64,000 bases of DNA, from the NCBI GenBank assembly GCA_045121595.1, contig JBGVGI010000003.1:1-64000 (forward strand), given 5' to 3'. Below, one piece after another: positions 43,681 through 51,584 of this stretch. Numbering within the stretch: the first letter of the stretch is position 1; each line of letters begins with the position of its first letter. The translations under genes and the position numbers were made by a program. Source of the DNA: Fumia sp045121595 (GTDB taxonomy: Bacteria > Bacillota > Clostridia > Oscillospirales > Ruminococcaceae). Below the pieces are notes generated by a model, which was given only the letters and a program-made list of their open reading frames with translations, was not told where the DNA came from and did not search any database.

Positions 43681-44390
43681 CACTTCTCTATTAAGTCTTT
43701 TACTACTTTTGAGGCGAGGACGTATCCTGCGACGGGTGGGCAAAATGAAATACTTCCCGGGGCGTTTTTGCCGTCTTCTGCGATTACGCATTTCTTTGCA
43801 GGTTCTGTGGAATAAAGGACTGTCTGGTGCGTTATTCCTCGGTCTTTTAATTCCTTTCGCATAACTCTTGCGAGTCCGCAACCTGCGCCCGTTTTGGCGG
43901 TTTCACCTATATCCCCTATTTTGAATGCAGTCGGATCAAGGCGGTTCCCCGTGCCAAGGCACATTAAAAGTCTTATATTTTTTTCTTTGCATTTTTGTGC
44001 TAAATGAAGCTTTGCAGAAACTGTGTCGATACAGTCGATAATATAATCGGGATTTAATTTAAAAATTTCATCTGCAGTTTCTTCATTGTAAAAAATCGGG
44101 AGAGGTATTACGTCACAGTCGGGGTTAATATCCAAAAGGCGTTTTTCACAAGCTGTAACCTTGCTCATACCGACGGTACTTCTCAGCGCTATAAGCTGAC
44201 GATTTATATTAGTTAAAGAAACCTTATCGTGGTCAACCAAAATAAGTTTTCCCACCCCTGCTCTGCAGAGTGCTTCGGCACACGCACCACCAACACCACC
44301 GACACCTATAACTGCCACGGTAGCGCTATTAAGTTTTGTAACGGCATCATAACCGATAAGCATTTCTTCACGCGCAAGCCAGTTTTCCAT
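43680..44390 (-). CDS. tcdA: tRNA threonylcarbamoyladenosine dehydratase TcdA
   Basis: This 236-residue ThiF/MoeB-like enzyme has the nucleotide loop GVGGVGGACAEALCRAGVG and the sequence DHDKVSLTNINRQ. It also has DCIDTVSAKLHLA and a C-terminal cysteine region (SFCPPVAGYVLA). It activates the carboxylate of t6A37 with ATP to form cyclic t6A in ANN-decoding tRNAs. An AGGGAG site precedes ATG 44390. The gene lies just downstream of the 6S RNA, as yrvM does in Bacillus subtilis. Confidence 0.92.
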   Translation of the reverse strand: MENWLAREEMLIGYDAVTKLNSATVAVIGVGGVGGACAEALCRAGVGKLILVDHDKVSLTNINRQLIALRSTVGMSKVTACEKRLLDINPDCDVIPLPIFYNEETADEIFKLNPDYIIDCIDTVSAKLHLAQKCKEKNIRLLMCLGTGNRLDPTAFKIGDIGETAKTGAGCGLARVMRKELKDRGITHQTVLYSTEPAKKCVIAEDGKNAPGSISFCPPVAGYVLASKVVKDLIEK

Positions 44391-44408
44391 AATATTTCTC
44401 CCTAAAGA

Positions 44409-44431
44409 AAATCCCCCGTAAAACGGGGGAC
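44409..44431 (-). terminator. Hairpin after 6S RNA
   Basis: TCCCCCGT pairs with ACGGGGGA, followed on the minus strand by ATTTTC. It could end the 6S RNA or reduce read-through into tcdA. Confidence 0.6.
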
Positions 44432-44439
44432 ATAATTTT

Positions 44440-44628
44440 TAATACTCCACCTTGCCGTCGCACAGCAACATAAACCCGCTTTTCAGCAGGTGGGTACATG
44501 CCCTGACGTCTCACGCTCCCTTCGTCCGTAAAACGGGAGGTCTGCAATCTTCGTCAGGAGACAAAATTCCCTAAATATAAGTGTTGGATTTATAAAATGC
44601 TGTGACATACTCGAACAAGGCAGAAAGT
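44440..44628 (-). ncRNA. ssrS: 6S RNA
   Basis: This is an approximately 190-nt non-coding RNA on the minus strand. The closing stem pairs TTCTGCCTTG (44625-44616) with CAAGGTGGAG (44454-44445) and CACAGCA with TGCTGTG further in. A central stem CCTGACG/CGTCAGG encloses CTCCC/GGGAG, and the small hairpin ACCTGC-TGAAAA-GCGGGT lies in the 3' side of the bubble. This long, bubble-containing rod is the 6S shape that mimics an open promoter and binds sigma-A RNA polymerase. Location before tcdA matches bsrA-yrvM synteny in Bacillus. Identification is by structure and synteny, not by covariance search. Confidence 0.75.
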
Positions 44629-44638
44629 AAATACAAAT

Positions 44639-44938
44639 TTATTCTTCCTCTTCGTCAAACATAGAATTAAGACGATCCAAGAACATATTTCCGATGCGAT
44701 CGTATTCGTCATCATCGTCAATAGAAGCGAGCATTTCTTCATCATTAACCATTTCGGAAGTGAGGATAACGAGTTCACCGTCGTTTTCAAGCTGTTTTTG
44801 GGGATCGTCATAAATGGGAATCAAAGCAAAGTAGCGTTTGCCGTCAACTTCCATAGCATCGAGCATTTCAAAAGTCTGCTCAACGCCTTCTTCGTCCACT
44901 AAAGTATAGAGATTTGCTTCATCATAATATTCAGCCAT
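44639..44938 (-). CDS. DUF1292 family protein (YrzB-like)
   Basis: This 99-residue acidic protein has the family opening NLYTLVDEEGVEQTFEMLDAMEVDGKRYFALIPI and a Glu/Asp-rich end (DDDDEYDRIGNMFLDRLNSMFDEEEE). The function is unknown; it is conserved in Firmicutes, usually next to ireB and ruvX. Here it is separated from ireB by 1.9 kb with no ruvX. A GGAGG site precedes ATG 44938. The 6S RNA begins about 10 bases after its stop, so the 6S promoter must lie inside this gene. Confidence 0.85.
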   Translation of the reverse strand: MAEYYDEANLYTLVDEEGVEQTFEMLDAMEVDGKRYFALIPIYDDPQKQLENDGELVILTSEMVNDEEMLASIDDDDEYDRIGNMFLDRLNSMFDEEEE

Positions 44939-44980
44939 AATAAGCCTCCACAGTTAAATAATATTTTGCACTACCCTTCT

Positions 44981-45009
44981 ATTTTACCTTTTTTATTATT
45001 CAAAGTCAA
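44981..45009 (-). promoter_or_regulatory. Promoter of DUF1292 gene
   Basis: On the minus strand, TTGACT (45009-45004), 17 bases, TAAAAT (44986-44981). Confidence 0.75.
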
Positions 45010-45087
45010 GCATATTTTGTAAACATTAAAATAACTTTCTTTTTATTGGTTAAATATAAAAATTTTCAACATTTTTTAAAAAAACTA

Positions 45088-45116
45088 TTGACAATACACA
45101 AAAGGTATGCTATACT
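45088..45116 (+). promoter_or_regulatory. Strong promoter into micro-ORF region
   Basis: TTGACA (45088-45093), 17 bases, TATACT (45111-45116). It is one of the best matches in the window, yet no normal gene lies downstream on this strand. Confidence 0.8.
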
Positions 45117-45164
45117 GTAGCCATAGAAGATAATCAACATTCAAAAAGCAAGAAGGTGATTCCG

Positions 45165-45215
45165 ATGAAAAGTGAAGAATGTTGTTTCATCAGAGTCAAT
45201 GGTGAAAGAACGTAA
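45165..45215 (+). CDS. 16-residue leader-type ORF
   Basis: The peptide is MKSEECCFIRVNGERT, preceded by a good AGAAGGTGAT ribosome site 7 bases before ATG 45165 and by the promoter at 45088-45116. FIRVNGER resembles the start of small sigma-factor-like proteins of clostridial conjugative elements. So it may be a remnant rather than a working leader peptide. A second overlapping frame (ATG 45199, 13 codons) begins inside it. Confidence 0.4.
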   Translation: MKSEECCFIRVNGERT

Positions 45216-45596
45216 ATCAAAATTATATAGGATATTTTGAACGATTACGATTTTAGACCTCTCGTAAAACGAATTCATTATTCAGGTAACGGCACTTAGC
45301 CGATGAAATTTTTGATTGACGACAAACCATTGATTATTTTCTATTTGATGCATAAAGCATCATTGGCTTTGGTGAACAACCGAAAAATTAAAATATTAAG
45401 AAAATGGTGAGTCCAATGTACTAAGATGTTTGATAACAAAATAAACTATGAGGTGTTACCAATGTTTTAGTTATCTTACTAAAAGACTATACTAAAAAGA
45501 AAAGAGATGTCAGACTTCAAATAGTTAATTATAGGTAATTTCAAAATTTTAAAGAAATGAGATGGAGAAATTCAAGTAGTTAATTAAAAAGTAAAA
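45216..45596 (+). other. Transcribed micro-ORF region or decayed gene
   Basis: No full gene lies here. In the frame of the 16-residue ORF, open stretches alternate with stops. The longest stretch is a 35-codon frame from ATG 45303 to TGA 45410. It is followed by ATG-TAC-TAA at 45417, a 14-codon frame from 45426, and the related five-codon frames MSDFK (45507) and MEKFK (45561). The motif GGTGNNNCCRATG occurs three times (ATG at 45165, 45417 and 45462), each time giving a ribosome site plus start. Small hairpins (CGGC/GCCG, TGATGC/GCATCA) are present. It is AT-richer than its surroundings. It could be a decayed mobile-element gene or an RNA with upstream ORFs. Confidence 0.45.
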
Positions 45597-45630
45597 CAAG
45601 CCGGTGTCCGAAGGAGACACCGGCTTTTGT
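45597..45630. terminator. Bidirectional terminator
   Basis: AAGCCGGTGTC pairs with GACACCGGCTT. It ends the micro-ORF transcript on + and the chromate-type transporter operon on minus. Confidence 0.85.
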
Positions 45631-45637
45631 GTTTTTG

Positions 45638-46198
45638 TTACAAAATATACCCTCCAAGGATACCCAGTACCGCCGAGATACAGATTACGATAATCGGATG
45701 TACTTTTTTGAAAATCATAATAACGGACGGTATGAAAATCGCGAGAGAAAGGTAGAGACTCGCACTGCCAAAAATTTCCGCAGAAAATCCATCAGGGATG
45801 AATACAGTTTTTAAAATCGACAAGATAGCAGAGCCGATAAGTCCTACAACGGCGGGTTTGAGCCCTGCCATACAGCCTTTTACCACCTTGCTTCCCTTAA
45901 ATTTATCAAAGAATTTTGCAACGAGCAAAATCACAACAAACGACGGCAGTACAACACCTAAAGTCGCACACACAGAGCCAAAAACTCCGCCCATTACAGA
46001 ACCTACGTAAGTTGCCATATTAATTGCAAAGGGGCCGGGGGTACTTTCGCTCACCGCAACGAAGTTGATAAGCAAAGCTTCTTCCATCCAGTTTTTTGTA
46101 AGAACAGCTTCCTGAATAAGCGGAAGCATAGCATATCCGCCACCGAAGGTAAAAGCACCGATTTTAAAAAAGGTTAAAAAAAGCTCAAGATAAATCAT
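45638..46198 (-). CDS. Chromate transporter family, half-size subunit B
   Basis: This 186-residue protein is a single CHR domain with about six membrane segments and the family motif FFKIGAFTFGGGYAMLPLIQ plus ESTPGPFAINMATYVG. In Firmicutes ChrA is usually split into two short genes that work together. True chromate export is unproven; many such pairs have other anion substrates. The start overlaps the previous gene by 4 bases. Confidence 0.88.
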   Translation of the reverse strand: MIYLELFLTFFKIGAFTFGGGYAMLPLIQEAVLTKNWMEEALLINFVAVSESTPGPFAINMATYVGSVMGGVFGSVCATLGVVLPSFVVILLVAKFFDKFKGSKVVKGCMAGLKPAVVGLIGSAILSILKTVFIPDGFSAEIFGSASLYLSLAIFIPSVIMIFKKVHPIIVICISAVLGILGGYIL

Positions 46199-46743
46199 TT
46201 ATTTTTCCTCCTTTCAGCCATAAAGGAAGAAACAAGTCCGATAACCGCGCAGAGGATAAGCACGTAAATAACGTTTATTTTAAGGAATGCAACAAGGATA
46301 AAGGAAAGTGCCATAACGATATAGGACACAAGCCCTTTGGGGGCTTTTTTATACATAGACCACAAAGCTTTTATTAAAAGTGCGAGTACACCTGCGCGGA
46401 TGCCGTTAAAGGCAAACTGTACGGCTTTTATATCCTGAAATTCTTTTAAAACGTAAGAAATTATCAAAATGATTGTAAACGAAGGAAGCACCATACCCAA
46501 AGTTGCAAAAAAAGCTCCCCAGAAACCCGCTACACGGTAGCCGACAAAGGTGGATGAGTTAATAGCAATCGGTCCGGGGGTTGATTCTGCAATTGCGATT
46601 ATATCGAGGATATCGTCATCGGTCGCCCATTTTTTATTCTCCACTACTTCTTTCTGGATAAGCGGTATCATAGCATAGCCGCCACCAAAGGTGAAAGCGC
46701 CTATTCTGAAAAAGGTCAGAAAAAGTTGCCATAAAATCTTCAT
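46195..46743 (-). CDS. Chromate transporter family, half-size subunit A
   Basis: The product has 182 residues from ATG 46743, chosen by AAGGAG 6 bases upstream. It has FFRIGAFTFGGGYAMIPLIQ and ESTPGPIAINSSTFVG, which makes it a paralogue of the next gene. It is the first gene of a two-gene operon inserted between ireB and the DUF1292 gene. Confidence 0.88.
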   Translation of the reverse strand: MKILWQLFLTFFRIGAFTFGGGYAMIPLIQKEVVENKKWATDDDILDIIAIAESTPGPIAINSSTFVGYRVAGFWGAFFATLGMVLPSFTIILIISYVLKEFQDIKAVQFAFNGIRAGVLALLIKALWSMYKKAPKGLVSYIVMALSFILVAFLKINVIYVLILCAVIGLVSSFMAERRKNK

Positions 46744-46770
46744 AATTACTCCTTTTGATCTTATCTTCAA

Positions 46771-46803
46771 CAAAAAAGGACGGAAATTTCCGTCCTTTTA
46801 TTT
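46771..46803 (-). terminator. Terminator of ireB
   Basis: AAAAGGACGGAAA pairs with TTTCCGTCCTTTT with almost no loop, directly after the ireB stop on the minus strand. Confidence 0.85.
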
Positions 46804-47049
46804 TTAGTCAGCAAGATAGGTTTTTACCATTGCCTGCAGAAGTTCATCACGGTCAATTTTCCTGATTAAGCTTCTTGCATTGTTATGGGTGGTAATATAA
46901 GTCGGGTCCTCCGATAAAATATATCCTACAATCTGACTGATAGGATTATACCCTTTCTGTTTGAGCGCATCGTAAACTTCGGTAAGTACACGGCGCATCT
47001 CAAGCTCCTTATCGTCCGGAACCTTAAAGGTCATGGTTTTGTCGTACAT
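46804..47049 (-). CDS. ireB: IreB family regulatory phosphoprotein (UPF0297)
   Basis: This 81-residue protein matches the family throughout: MTFKVPDDKELEMRRVLTEVYDALKQKGYNPISQIVGYILSEDPTYITTHNNARSLIRKIDRDELL. In Enterococcus faecalis IreB is phosphorylated by the wall-sensing kinase IreK and lowers cephalosporin resistance. Two Thr residues in DPTYITTHNN correspond to the known phosphorylation region. The neighbouring ruvX expected in most Firmicutes is absent. Confidence 0.93.
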   Translation of the reverse strand: MYDKTMTFKVPDDKELEMRRVLTEVYDALKQKGYNPISQIVGYILSEDPTYITTHNNARSLIRKIDRDELLQAMVKTYLAD

Positions 47050-47098
47050 ATTATCACCTCACAAAATTTCAAAACAGAAAATTTCTGTCTACAGGAAT

Positions 47099-47127
47099 AT
47101 TATACCTCATTTAAAAAGATTTTACAA
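47099..47127 (-). promoter_or_regulatory. Promoter of ireB
   Basis: On the minus strand, TTGTAA (47127-47122), 17 bases, TATAAT (47104-47099). Confidence 0.7.
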
Positions 47128-47132
47128 GAGTT

Positions 47133-49508
47133 TTATTGTCTTAAATTAACATTTATTTTTGAAAGCTCTTTAAAAATCTTATTCATAGCGTTATCGCACT
47201 CTTCAACAGTAAGAGTACGGTCGGCAGCTCTTAAAATAATCGAGTAAGAAACACTCTTCTTGCCTTCGGGAACCTGAGCGCCTTCGTAAACGTCGAAAAG
47301 CTTGATTTCTTCTAAGATATTCGGGATAACGCGTTTGATTGCTTTTTCGATTTCAATAATCGGCAAAGTCTTGTCAGCAAGGAGAGAAAGGTCTCTTGTA
47401 GACGCAGGGAACTTGGGCAAAGGTTTATATTTCTTAACGTTGTCTGCAAGTTCAAACATCTTAGCAAGGTCAAATTTTGCAACGTAAGCCTTTGTGCCTA
47501 TGCCATAGTTTTCTGCAACCACGGGGTGTACTTCACCAAAGATACCGAGTTCTTCTTCGCCCTTAAAGATTTTAGCAGTACGGCCCGGGTGGAAAGTAGG
47601 GTCATCAGTAACGGGAACGATATCCCAGTCCTTGATATCACCTGCATCAAGCATACCTTCAACGATACCTTTAAGGGAATAGAAATCTTCCTTTTCACCG
47701 TAAAGTCCGATTACAACCTGAGGCTTTTCATCGGGTAAAGTTGTGGGAGAGGTAGGAATATACTCGTTGCCGATTTCGTAGAAAGCACCTTCGGCATTTC
47801 GGTTATTATAGTTTGTTTTGATAACTCCAAGCATAGAGGGCAAAACCGAAGTACGCATCACACTTGTATCTTCACCAAGAGGATTTAAGATTTTAACGGA
47901 CTCACGGCGTTTGTCATCTGCGGGTAAATTCATTCTGTCATACTCTTTGGGGCTTACGAAAGAGAAAGTCATAACTTCGTTACAACCCATAGCGAGCATA
48001 GCATTTTCGATTGTTCTCTGATATTTCTGTGTAGCAGAAAGGCTTCCTTCACTGCTTCCTCTGAGCTGGGAAACGGGGATTTTATCGTAGCCGTAAATTC
48101 TTGCAACTTCTTCAGCGATATCAGCTTTGTTATGGATATCGATACGATAGCTCGGGGAAACGATTTCATTGCCGTCAAATACAAAGCCCAAGGTATCAAG
48201 AATTTCTCTCATTCGGCTTTCGGGGATATCTGTACCCAAGAAGCGGTTAATTCCGTCGGGGTCAAAGGGTACTCTGGGTGCAGGAATAACGTTTCCTCTT
48301 TCGTCGATTACGCCGTCAACCACTTCACCGCAACCTAAGATTTCGATAAGCTCACAAGCTCTCATCAAAGCATCCATCGTGCCTTCGGGGTCAAGACCTT
48401 TTTCAAAACGTGCGGAGGACTCAGTTCTGAGACCTAAAGCTTTTGCAGTACGGCGTACGTTTGCGCCGTTAAAACAAGCAGATTCAAATACTACTGTGTT
48501 TGTATCATCATTGATGCCACTGTATTCGCCACCCATAACACCTGCTACTGCAGAGGGTTTTTCAGCATCGGCAATAACGAGCATACTTTCGCTAAGAGGA
48601 CGTTCAACTTCATCGAGAGTGGTGATAGTCTCCCCTGCTTTGGCATTTCTTACAACGATTTTACCGTCTTTAACGTATTTAAGGTCAAACGCGTGCATCG
48701 GCTGACCGTATTCAAGCATTACAAAGTTTGTAATGTCAACGAGGTTGTTGATAGGTCTTACGCCACTTGCACGGAGTCTTTCACGCATCCAACGGGGAGA
48801 TGCTTCAATCTTTACGTTTTTAACAACCTTAGCACTGTAACGATAGCAAAGGTCTTTGTTCTCAACGGATACGGAAAGATAATTTTTGATATCGTCACCG
48901 CTTCCCTTTACAACGGGAGCTTTGATATTTGCGGGAAGTGAGAAGGTAGCGGAAGCTTCCCTTGCAAGACCGATAACGGAAAGACAGTCAGGACGGTTTG
49001 AAGTGATTTCAAACTCAACGCAGGTATCGTCAAGTCCGATTACTTCGCAAACGTCGTCACCTGCTTTACAGTCTTCTTCGATAAGGAAGATACCGTCTTC
49101 AATAGCGTAGGGGAAATCGTTCACTGTAAGGTTAAGTTCACCTAAAGAACACATCATACCCTGACTCAAAACGCCACGGAGTTTACCTTTTTTGATTTTA
49201 ACGCCGTTAGGCAAAACGGCACCGTCAAGTGCACAAGGCACCATAGCACCGGGTACTACGTTATCGGCACCCGTTACAATCTGAATATTTTCTTCTTCGC
49301 CGATATCAATCTGACAAACAACGAGTTTATCGGCATCGGGGTGTTTTTCAACACTTAAAACTTTACCGACTTTAACGTTTTTAATTTCATCATTTTCTTT
49401 TTCAAAGCCTTCGACTTTTGAACCGCTCATAGTCATAGCATCGGAAAATTCTTTTGCGGTTCCTTTATAATCAACGTAGTCTTTAAGCCATCTCATTGAC
49501 AAATCCAT
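47133..49508 (-). CDS. pheT: Phenylalanyl-tRNA synthetase beta subunit
   Basis: This 791-residue subunit has an N-terminal tRNA-binding OB domain (about 40-150, VGKVLSVEKHPDADKLVVCQIDIG). Central B3/B4 editing and B5 domains follow, then the catalytic-like core and a C-terminal ferredoxin-like anticodon-binding domain (FPASTRDLSLLADKTLPIIEIEKAI). It forms the alpha2-beta2 enzyme with PheS. It lies 19 bases behind pheS under T-box control. No clear terminator follows before the ireB promoter. Confidence 0.97.
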   Translation of the reverse strand: MDLSMRWLKDYVDYKGTAKEFSDAMTMSGSKVEGFEKENDEIKNVKVGKVLSVEKHPDADKLVVCQIDIGEEENIQIVTGADNVVPGAMVPCALDGAVLPNGVKIKKGKLRGVLSQGMMCSLGELNLTVNDFPYAIEDGIFLIEEDCKAGDDVCEVIGLDDTCVEFEITSNRPDCLSVIGLAREASATFSLPANIKAPVVKGSGDDIKNYLSVSVENKDLCYRYSAKVVKNVKIEASPRWMRERLRASGVRPINNLVDITNFVMLEYGQPMHAFDLKYVKDGKIVVRNAKAGETITTLDEVERPLSESMLVIADAEKPSAVAGVMGGEYSGINDDTNTVVFESACFNGANVRRTAKALGLRTESSARFEKGLDPEGTMDALMRACELIEILGCGEVVDGVIDERGNVIPAPRVPFDPDGINRFLGTDIPESRMREILDTLGFVFDGNEIVSPSYRIDIHNKADIAEEVARIYGYDKIPVSQLRGSSEGSLSATQKYQRTIENAMLAMGCNEVMTFSFVSPKEYDRMNLPADDKRRESVKILNPLGEDTSVMRTSVLPSMLGVIKTNYNNRNAEGAFYEIGNEYIPTSPTTLPDEKPQVVIGLYGEKEDFYSLKGIVEGMLDAGDIKDWDIVPVTDDPTFHPGRTAKIFKGEEELGIFGEVHPVVAENYGIGTKAYVAKFDLAKMFELADNVKKYKPLPKFPASTRDLSLLADKTLPIIEIEKAIKRVIPNILEEIKLFDVYEGAQVPEGKKSVSYSIILRAADRTLTVEECDNAMNKIFKELSKINVNLRQ

Positions 49509-49527
49509 AAATATTTACCTCCTTAGA

Positions 49528-50547
49528 CTAAAACTGATTCAAGAAACGCAAATCGTTTTCATAAAGCAAACGCAAGTCGTCAATAGCATACTGACGCATT
49601 ACAATTCTTTCAAGTCCTAAACCGAACGCAAAACCACTGTATTCTTCAGGGTCAATTCCGCAACCGCGGAGTACGTCGGGATGCACCATACCGCAACCCA
49701 AAATTTCAATCCAGCCTTCTCCTTTACAAAGTCTGCAGCCTTCACCATGACAAGCAAAGCACATAATATCAACCTCTGCAGAGGGTTCAGTAAAGGGGAA
49801 ATGGTGAGGACGGAAACGAAGTTTTGCTTCCTCGCCGTAAAGCTTTTTAAGGAAGGTTTCGAGTGTTCCTTTAAGGTCAGCCATAGTAACGCCTTTATCG
49901 ATTACCATACCCTCAATCTGGTGGAACAAGGGAGAATGTGTAGCGTCAACGGCGTCGGAACGATAAACTCGACCCGGTGAAATCATACGGATAGGGGGTT
50001 TCATATTCTCCATAACACGAATCTGTACGGGGGAAGTCTGAGTACGCAATACGATGTTATCGGAAATATAGAAAGTATCCTGAGTATCCCTTGCAGGATG
50101 GTCTTTGGGGATATTCAAAGCTTCAAAGTTATAATGGTCGTATTCAACCTCGGGGCCTTCAGCAACGAAAAATCCCATTCCGAGGAAGATTTCCTTAATC
50201 TGGTTCATAACAACGGTGTTGGGATGTGCTTTACCAACTGCACGTGTCTTACCGGGCATTGTAACGTCGATAGTTTCGTTTGAAAGACGAGCGTTAAGTT
50301 CTTTCTGTGCAATTGTGCTCTGATAAGAAGAAAGAGCTTCCTCCAAAGCTGCACGGACTTCGTTTGCAACCTGTCCGATGATGGGGCGTTCTTCGGGAGA
50401 AAGTGAGCCCATCTGTTTTAAGATAGCTGTAAGTTCGCCTTTTTTACCAAGGAATTTAACCCTGATTTCATCCAATTCTTTTGCGTTCTGACAGTTTTCC
50501 ATTTCCTTTAACGCTGTCAGTTTAATCTGTTCTAACTGTTCACGCAT
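49528..50547 (-). CDS. pheS: Phenylalanyl-tRNA synthetase alpha subunit
   Basis: The product has 339 residues from ATG 50547, fixed by the TTTGGAGG site; in-frame codons further upstream lie in the T-box. It has an N-terminal coiled coil (about 1-85) and class-II motif 2, FRPHHFPFTEPSAEVDI. The C-terminal SGFAFGLGLERIVMRQYAIDDLRLLYENDLRFLNQF is the family's usual end. It charges tRNA-Phe together with PheT. Confidence 0.97.
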   Translation of the reverse strand: MREQLEQIKLTALKEMENCQNAKELDEIRVKFLGKKGELTAILKQMGSLSPEERPIIGQVANEVRAALEEALSSYQSTIAQKELNARLSNETIDVTMPGKTRAVGKAHPNTVVMNQIKEIFLGMGFFVAEGPEVEYDHYNFEALNIPKDHPARDTQDTFYISDNIVLRTQTSPVQIRVMENMKPPIRMISPGRVYRSDAVDATHSPLFHQIEGMVIDKGVTMADLKGTLETFLKKLYGEEAKLRFRPHHFPFTEPSAEVDIMCFACHGEGCRLCKGEGWIEILGCGMVHPDVLRGCGIDPEEYSGFAFGLGLERIVMRQYAIDDLRLLYENDLRFLNQF

Positions 50548-50559
50548 ATTTTTACCTCC

Positions 50560-50815
50560 AAATAAAAATAAAGCTTCCGTCCCAATGGGACGAAAGCTTA
50601 AAGTTTCCGTGGTACCACCCAAATTTCCGCAAAAAGCGGACACTTTTAAATCCTTTAACGGAGATTATCCCGTTATCCCCTACTCAAAAAATTCAGGGAT
50701 ACCGCTCACGGGTGAAACTTCACAATTTTCTTTACTTAAACGGACTTTCAGCCCAAGGTCCGTTCTCTCTGAAAGGGAAAATTGCTACCTGTCCCGGTCA
50801 ATGCGTTTAATATCC
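50560..50815 (-). ncRNA. T-box riboswitch of pheST
   Basis: On the minus strand the leader contains the T-box core TTGGGTGGTACCACGG (50623-50608), where the uncharged tRNA acceptor end binds. The intrinsic terminator at 50599-50571 (AAGCTTTCGTCCC / GGGACGGAAGCTT) lies between it and pheS. A long stem I is present upstream. A TTC triplet at 50716-50714, in the right part of stem I, fits a Phe specifier. Uncharged tRNA-Phe should stop termination. Confidence 0.93.
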
Positions 50816-50820
50816 TAACT

Positions 50821-50849
50821 ATTATATCACTTTACAATATAAAATGCAA
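50821..50849 (-). promoter_or_regulatory. Promoter of pheST
   Basis: On the minus strand, TTGCAT (50849-50844), 17 bases, TATAAT (50826-50821). Confidence 0.85.
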
Positions 50850-50854
50850 GTATT

Positions 50855-51574
50855 TTATTCTTCTACAGAAATTTCTTCTGAGATTTCTTCCGATACGGGT
50901 ACTTCTTCAAGACTTTCTTCCGAAGAAACTTCCGCATCCACGTAGTTTAATGAATAAATATTATAACTGTCCTTTGAAACCTGTTTTAAGGTATAAATCA
51001 TAACCTTTTCGGGTTCGGGTTCATACTTGTTGCCCGTGATATCACCCTGCCAGGAAACTCCGGGAGGGATATAAGAAACTTCTAAAATTCTGTCCTCACC
51101 CGAGCGTTTAATCGACTCAACTCTCGGAGTATACGGAAGCACGTGGGGAACCGCAGGGAAAATATAACTCTTGGCTTCCGAGTTATAGGTTATCATAAGC
51201 TGGGTATCACCTACAGTTTCGTGGGTGTATGAGATATCACCGAAAATGCTTTTAATCTGTACTTCGATATCACTCTGGGGAACGGTAATAAAATTAAACT
51301 CGTCAACGGGATATTTTGAGGTATCCTGAGTCATAATAAAACGCCATACACCCGCAGTGATAATGGTAGTATTCGTAGCTTTATCGGGGCTTTCAAAAGG
51401 TGGCGGGTCCTGCATAACGACGGGGGTTATAAACCATGCCATTTCCTCTTTGGTTTTGGAAGCGCCGATAACGTCTGACATTTTATTAAAAAGGAAAGAA
51501 AAACTTGCGATAATTCCTATCAGTGCAAAAATGAGCACTACAGCGCCAAATAAAATTCTTTTATTTACTTTCAT
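50855..51574 (-). CDS. Membrane-anchored protein of unknown function
   Basis: This 239-residue protein has one N-terminal membrane segment (about 7-30, ILFGAVVLIFALIGIIASFSFLF). A beta-rich extracellular part follows and it ends in an acidic Ser/Glu repeat tail (SSEESLEEVPVSEEISEEISVEE). It is not recognised. It follows proA by 10 bases and is probably the last gene of the proBA operon. The pheST promoter lies immediately downstream. No metabolic link to proline is evident. Confidence 0.65.
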   Translation of the reverse strand: MKVNKRILFGAVVLIFALIGIIASFSFLFNKMSDVIGASKTKEEMAWFITPVVMQDPPPFESPDKATNTTIITAGVWRFIMTQDTSKYPVDEFNFITVPQSDIEVQIKSIFGDISYTHETVGDTQLMITYNSEAKSYIFPAVPHVLPYTPRVESIKRSGEDRILEVSYIPPGVSWQGDITGNKYEPEPEKVMIYTLKQVSKDSYNIYSLNYVDAEVSSEESLEEVPVSEEISEEISVEE

Positions 51575-51584
51575 TTTTTCACTC

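Noticed and set aside
43444..43881. 145-codon frame running through the palindrome array into tcdA
   Set aside because: Arg/Lys-rich translation of palindromes; no ribosome site, and it overlaps tcdA out of frame.
45638..46743. Chromate resistance as a firm function
   Set aside because: Split CHR-domain pairs are common in Firmicutes and mostly untested, so only the family is claimed.
50548..50643. Extended N-terminus of pheS
   Set aside because: The upstream in-frame codons lie in the T-box terminator region and before the clear GGAGG site.
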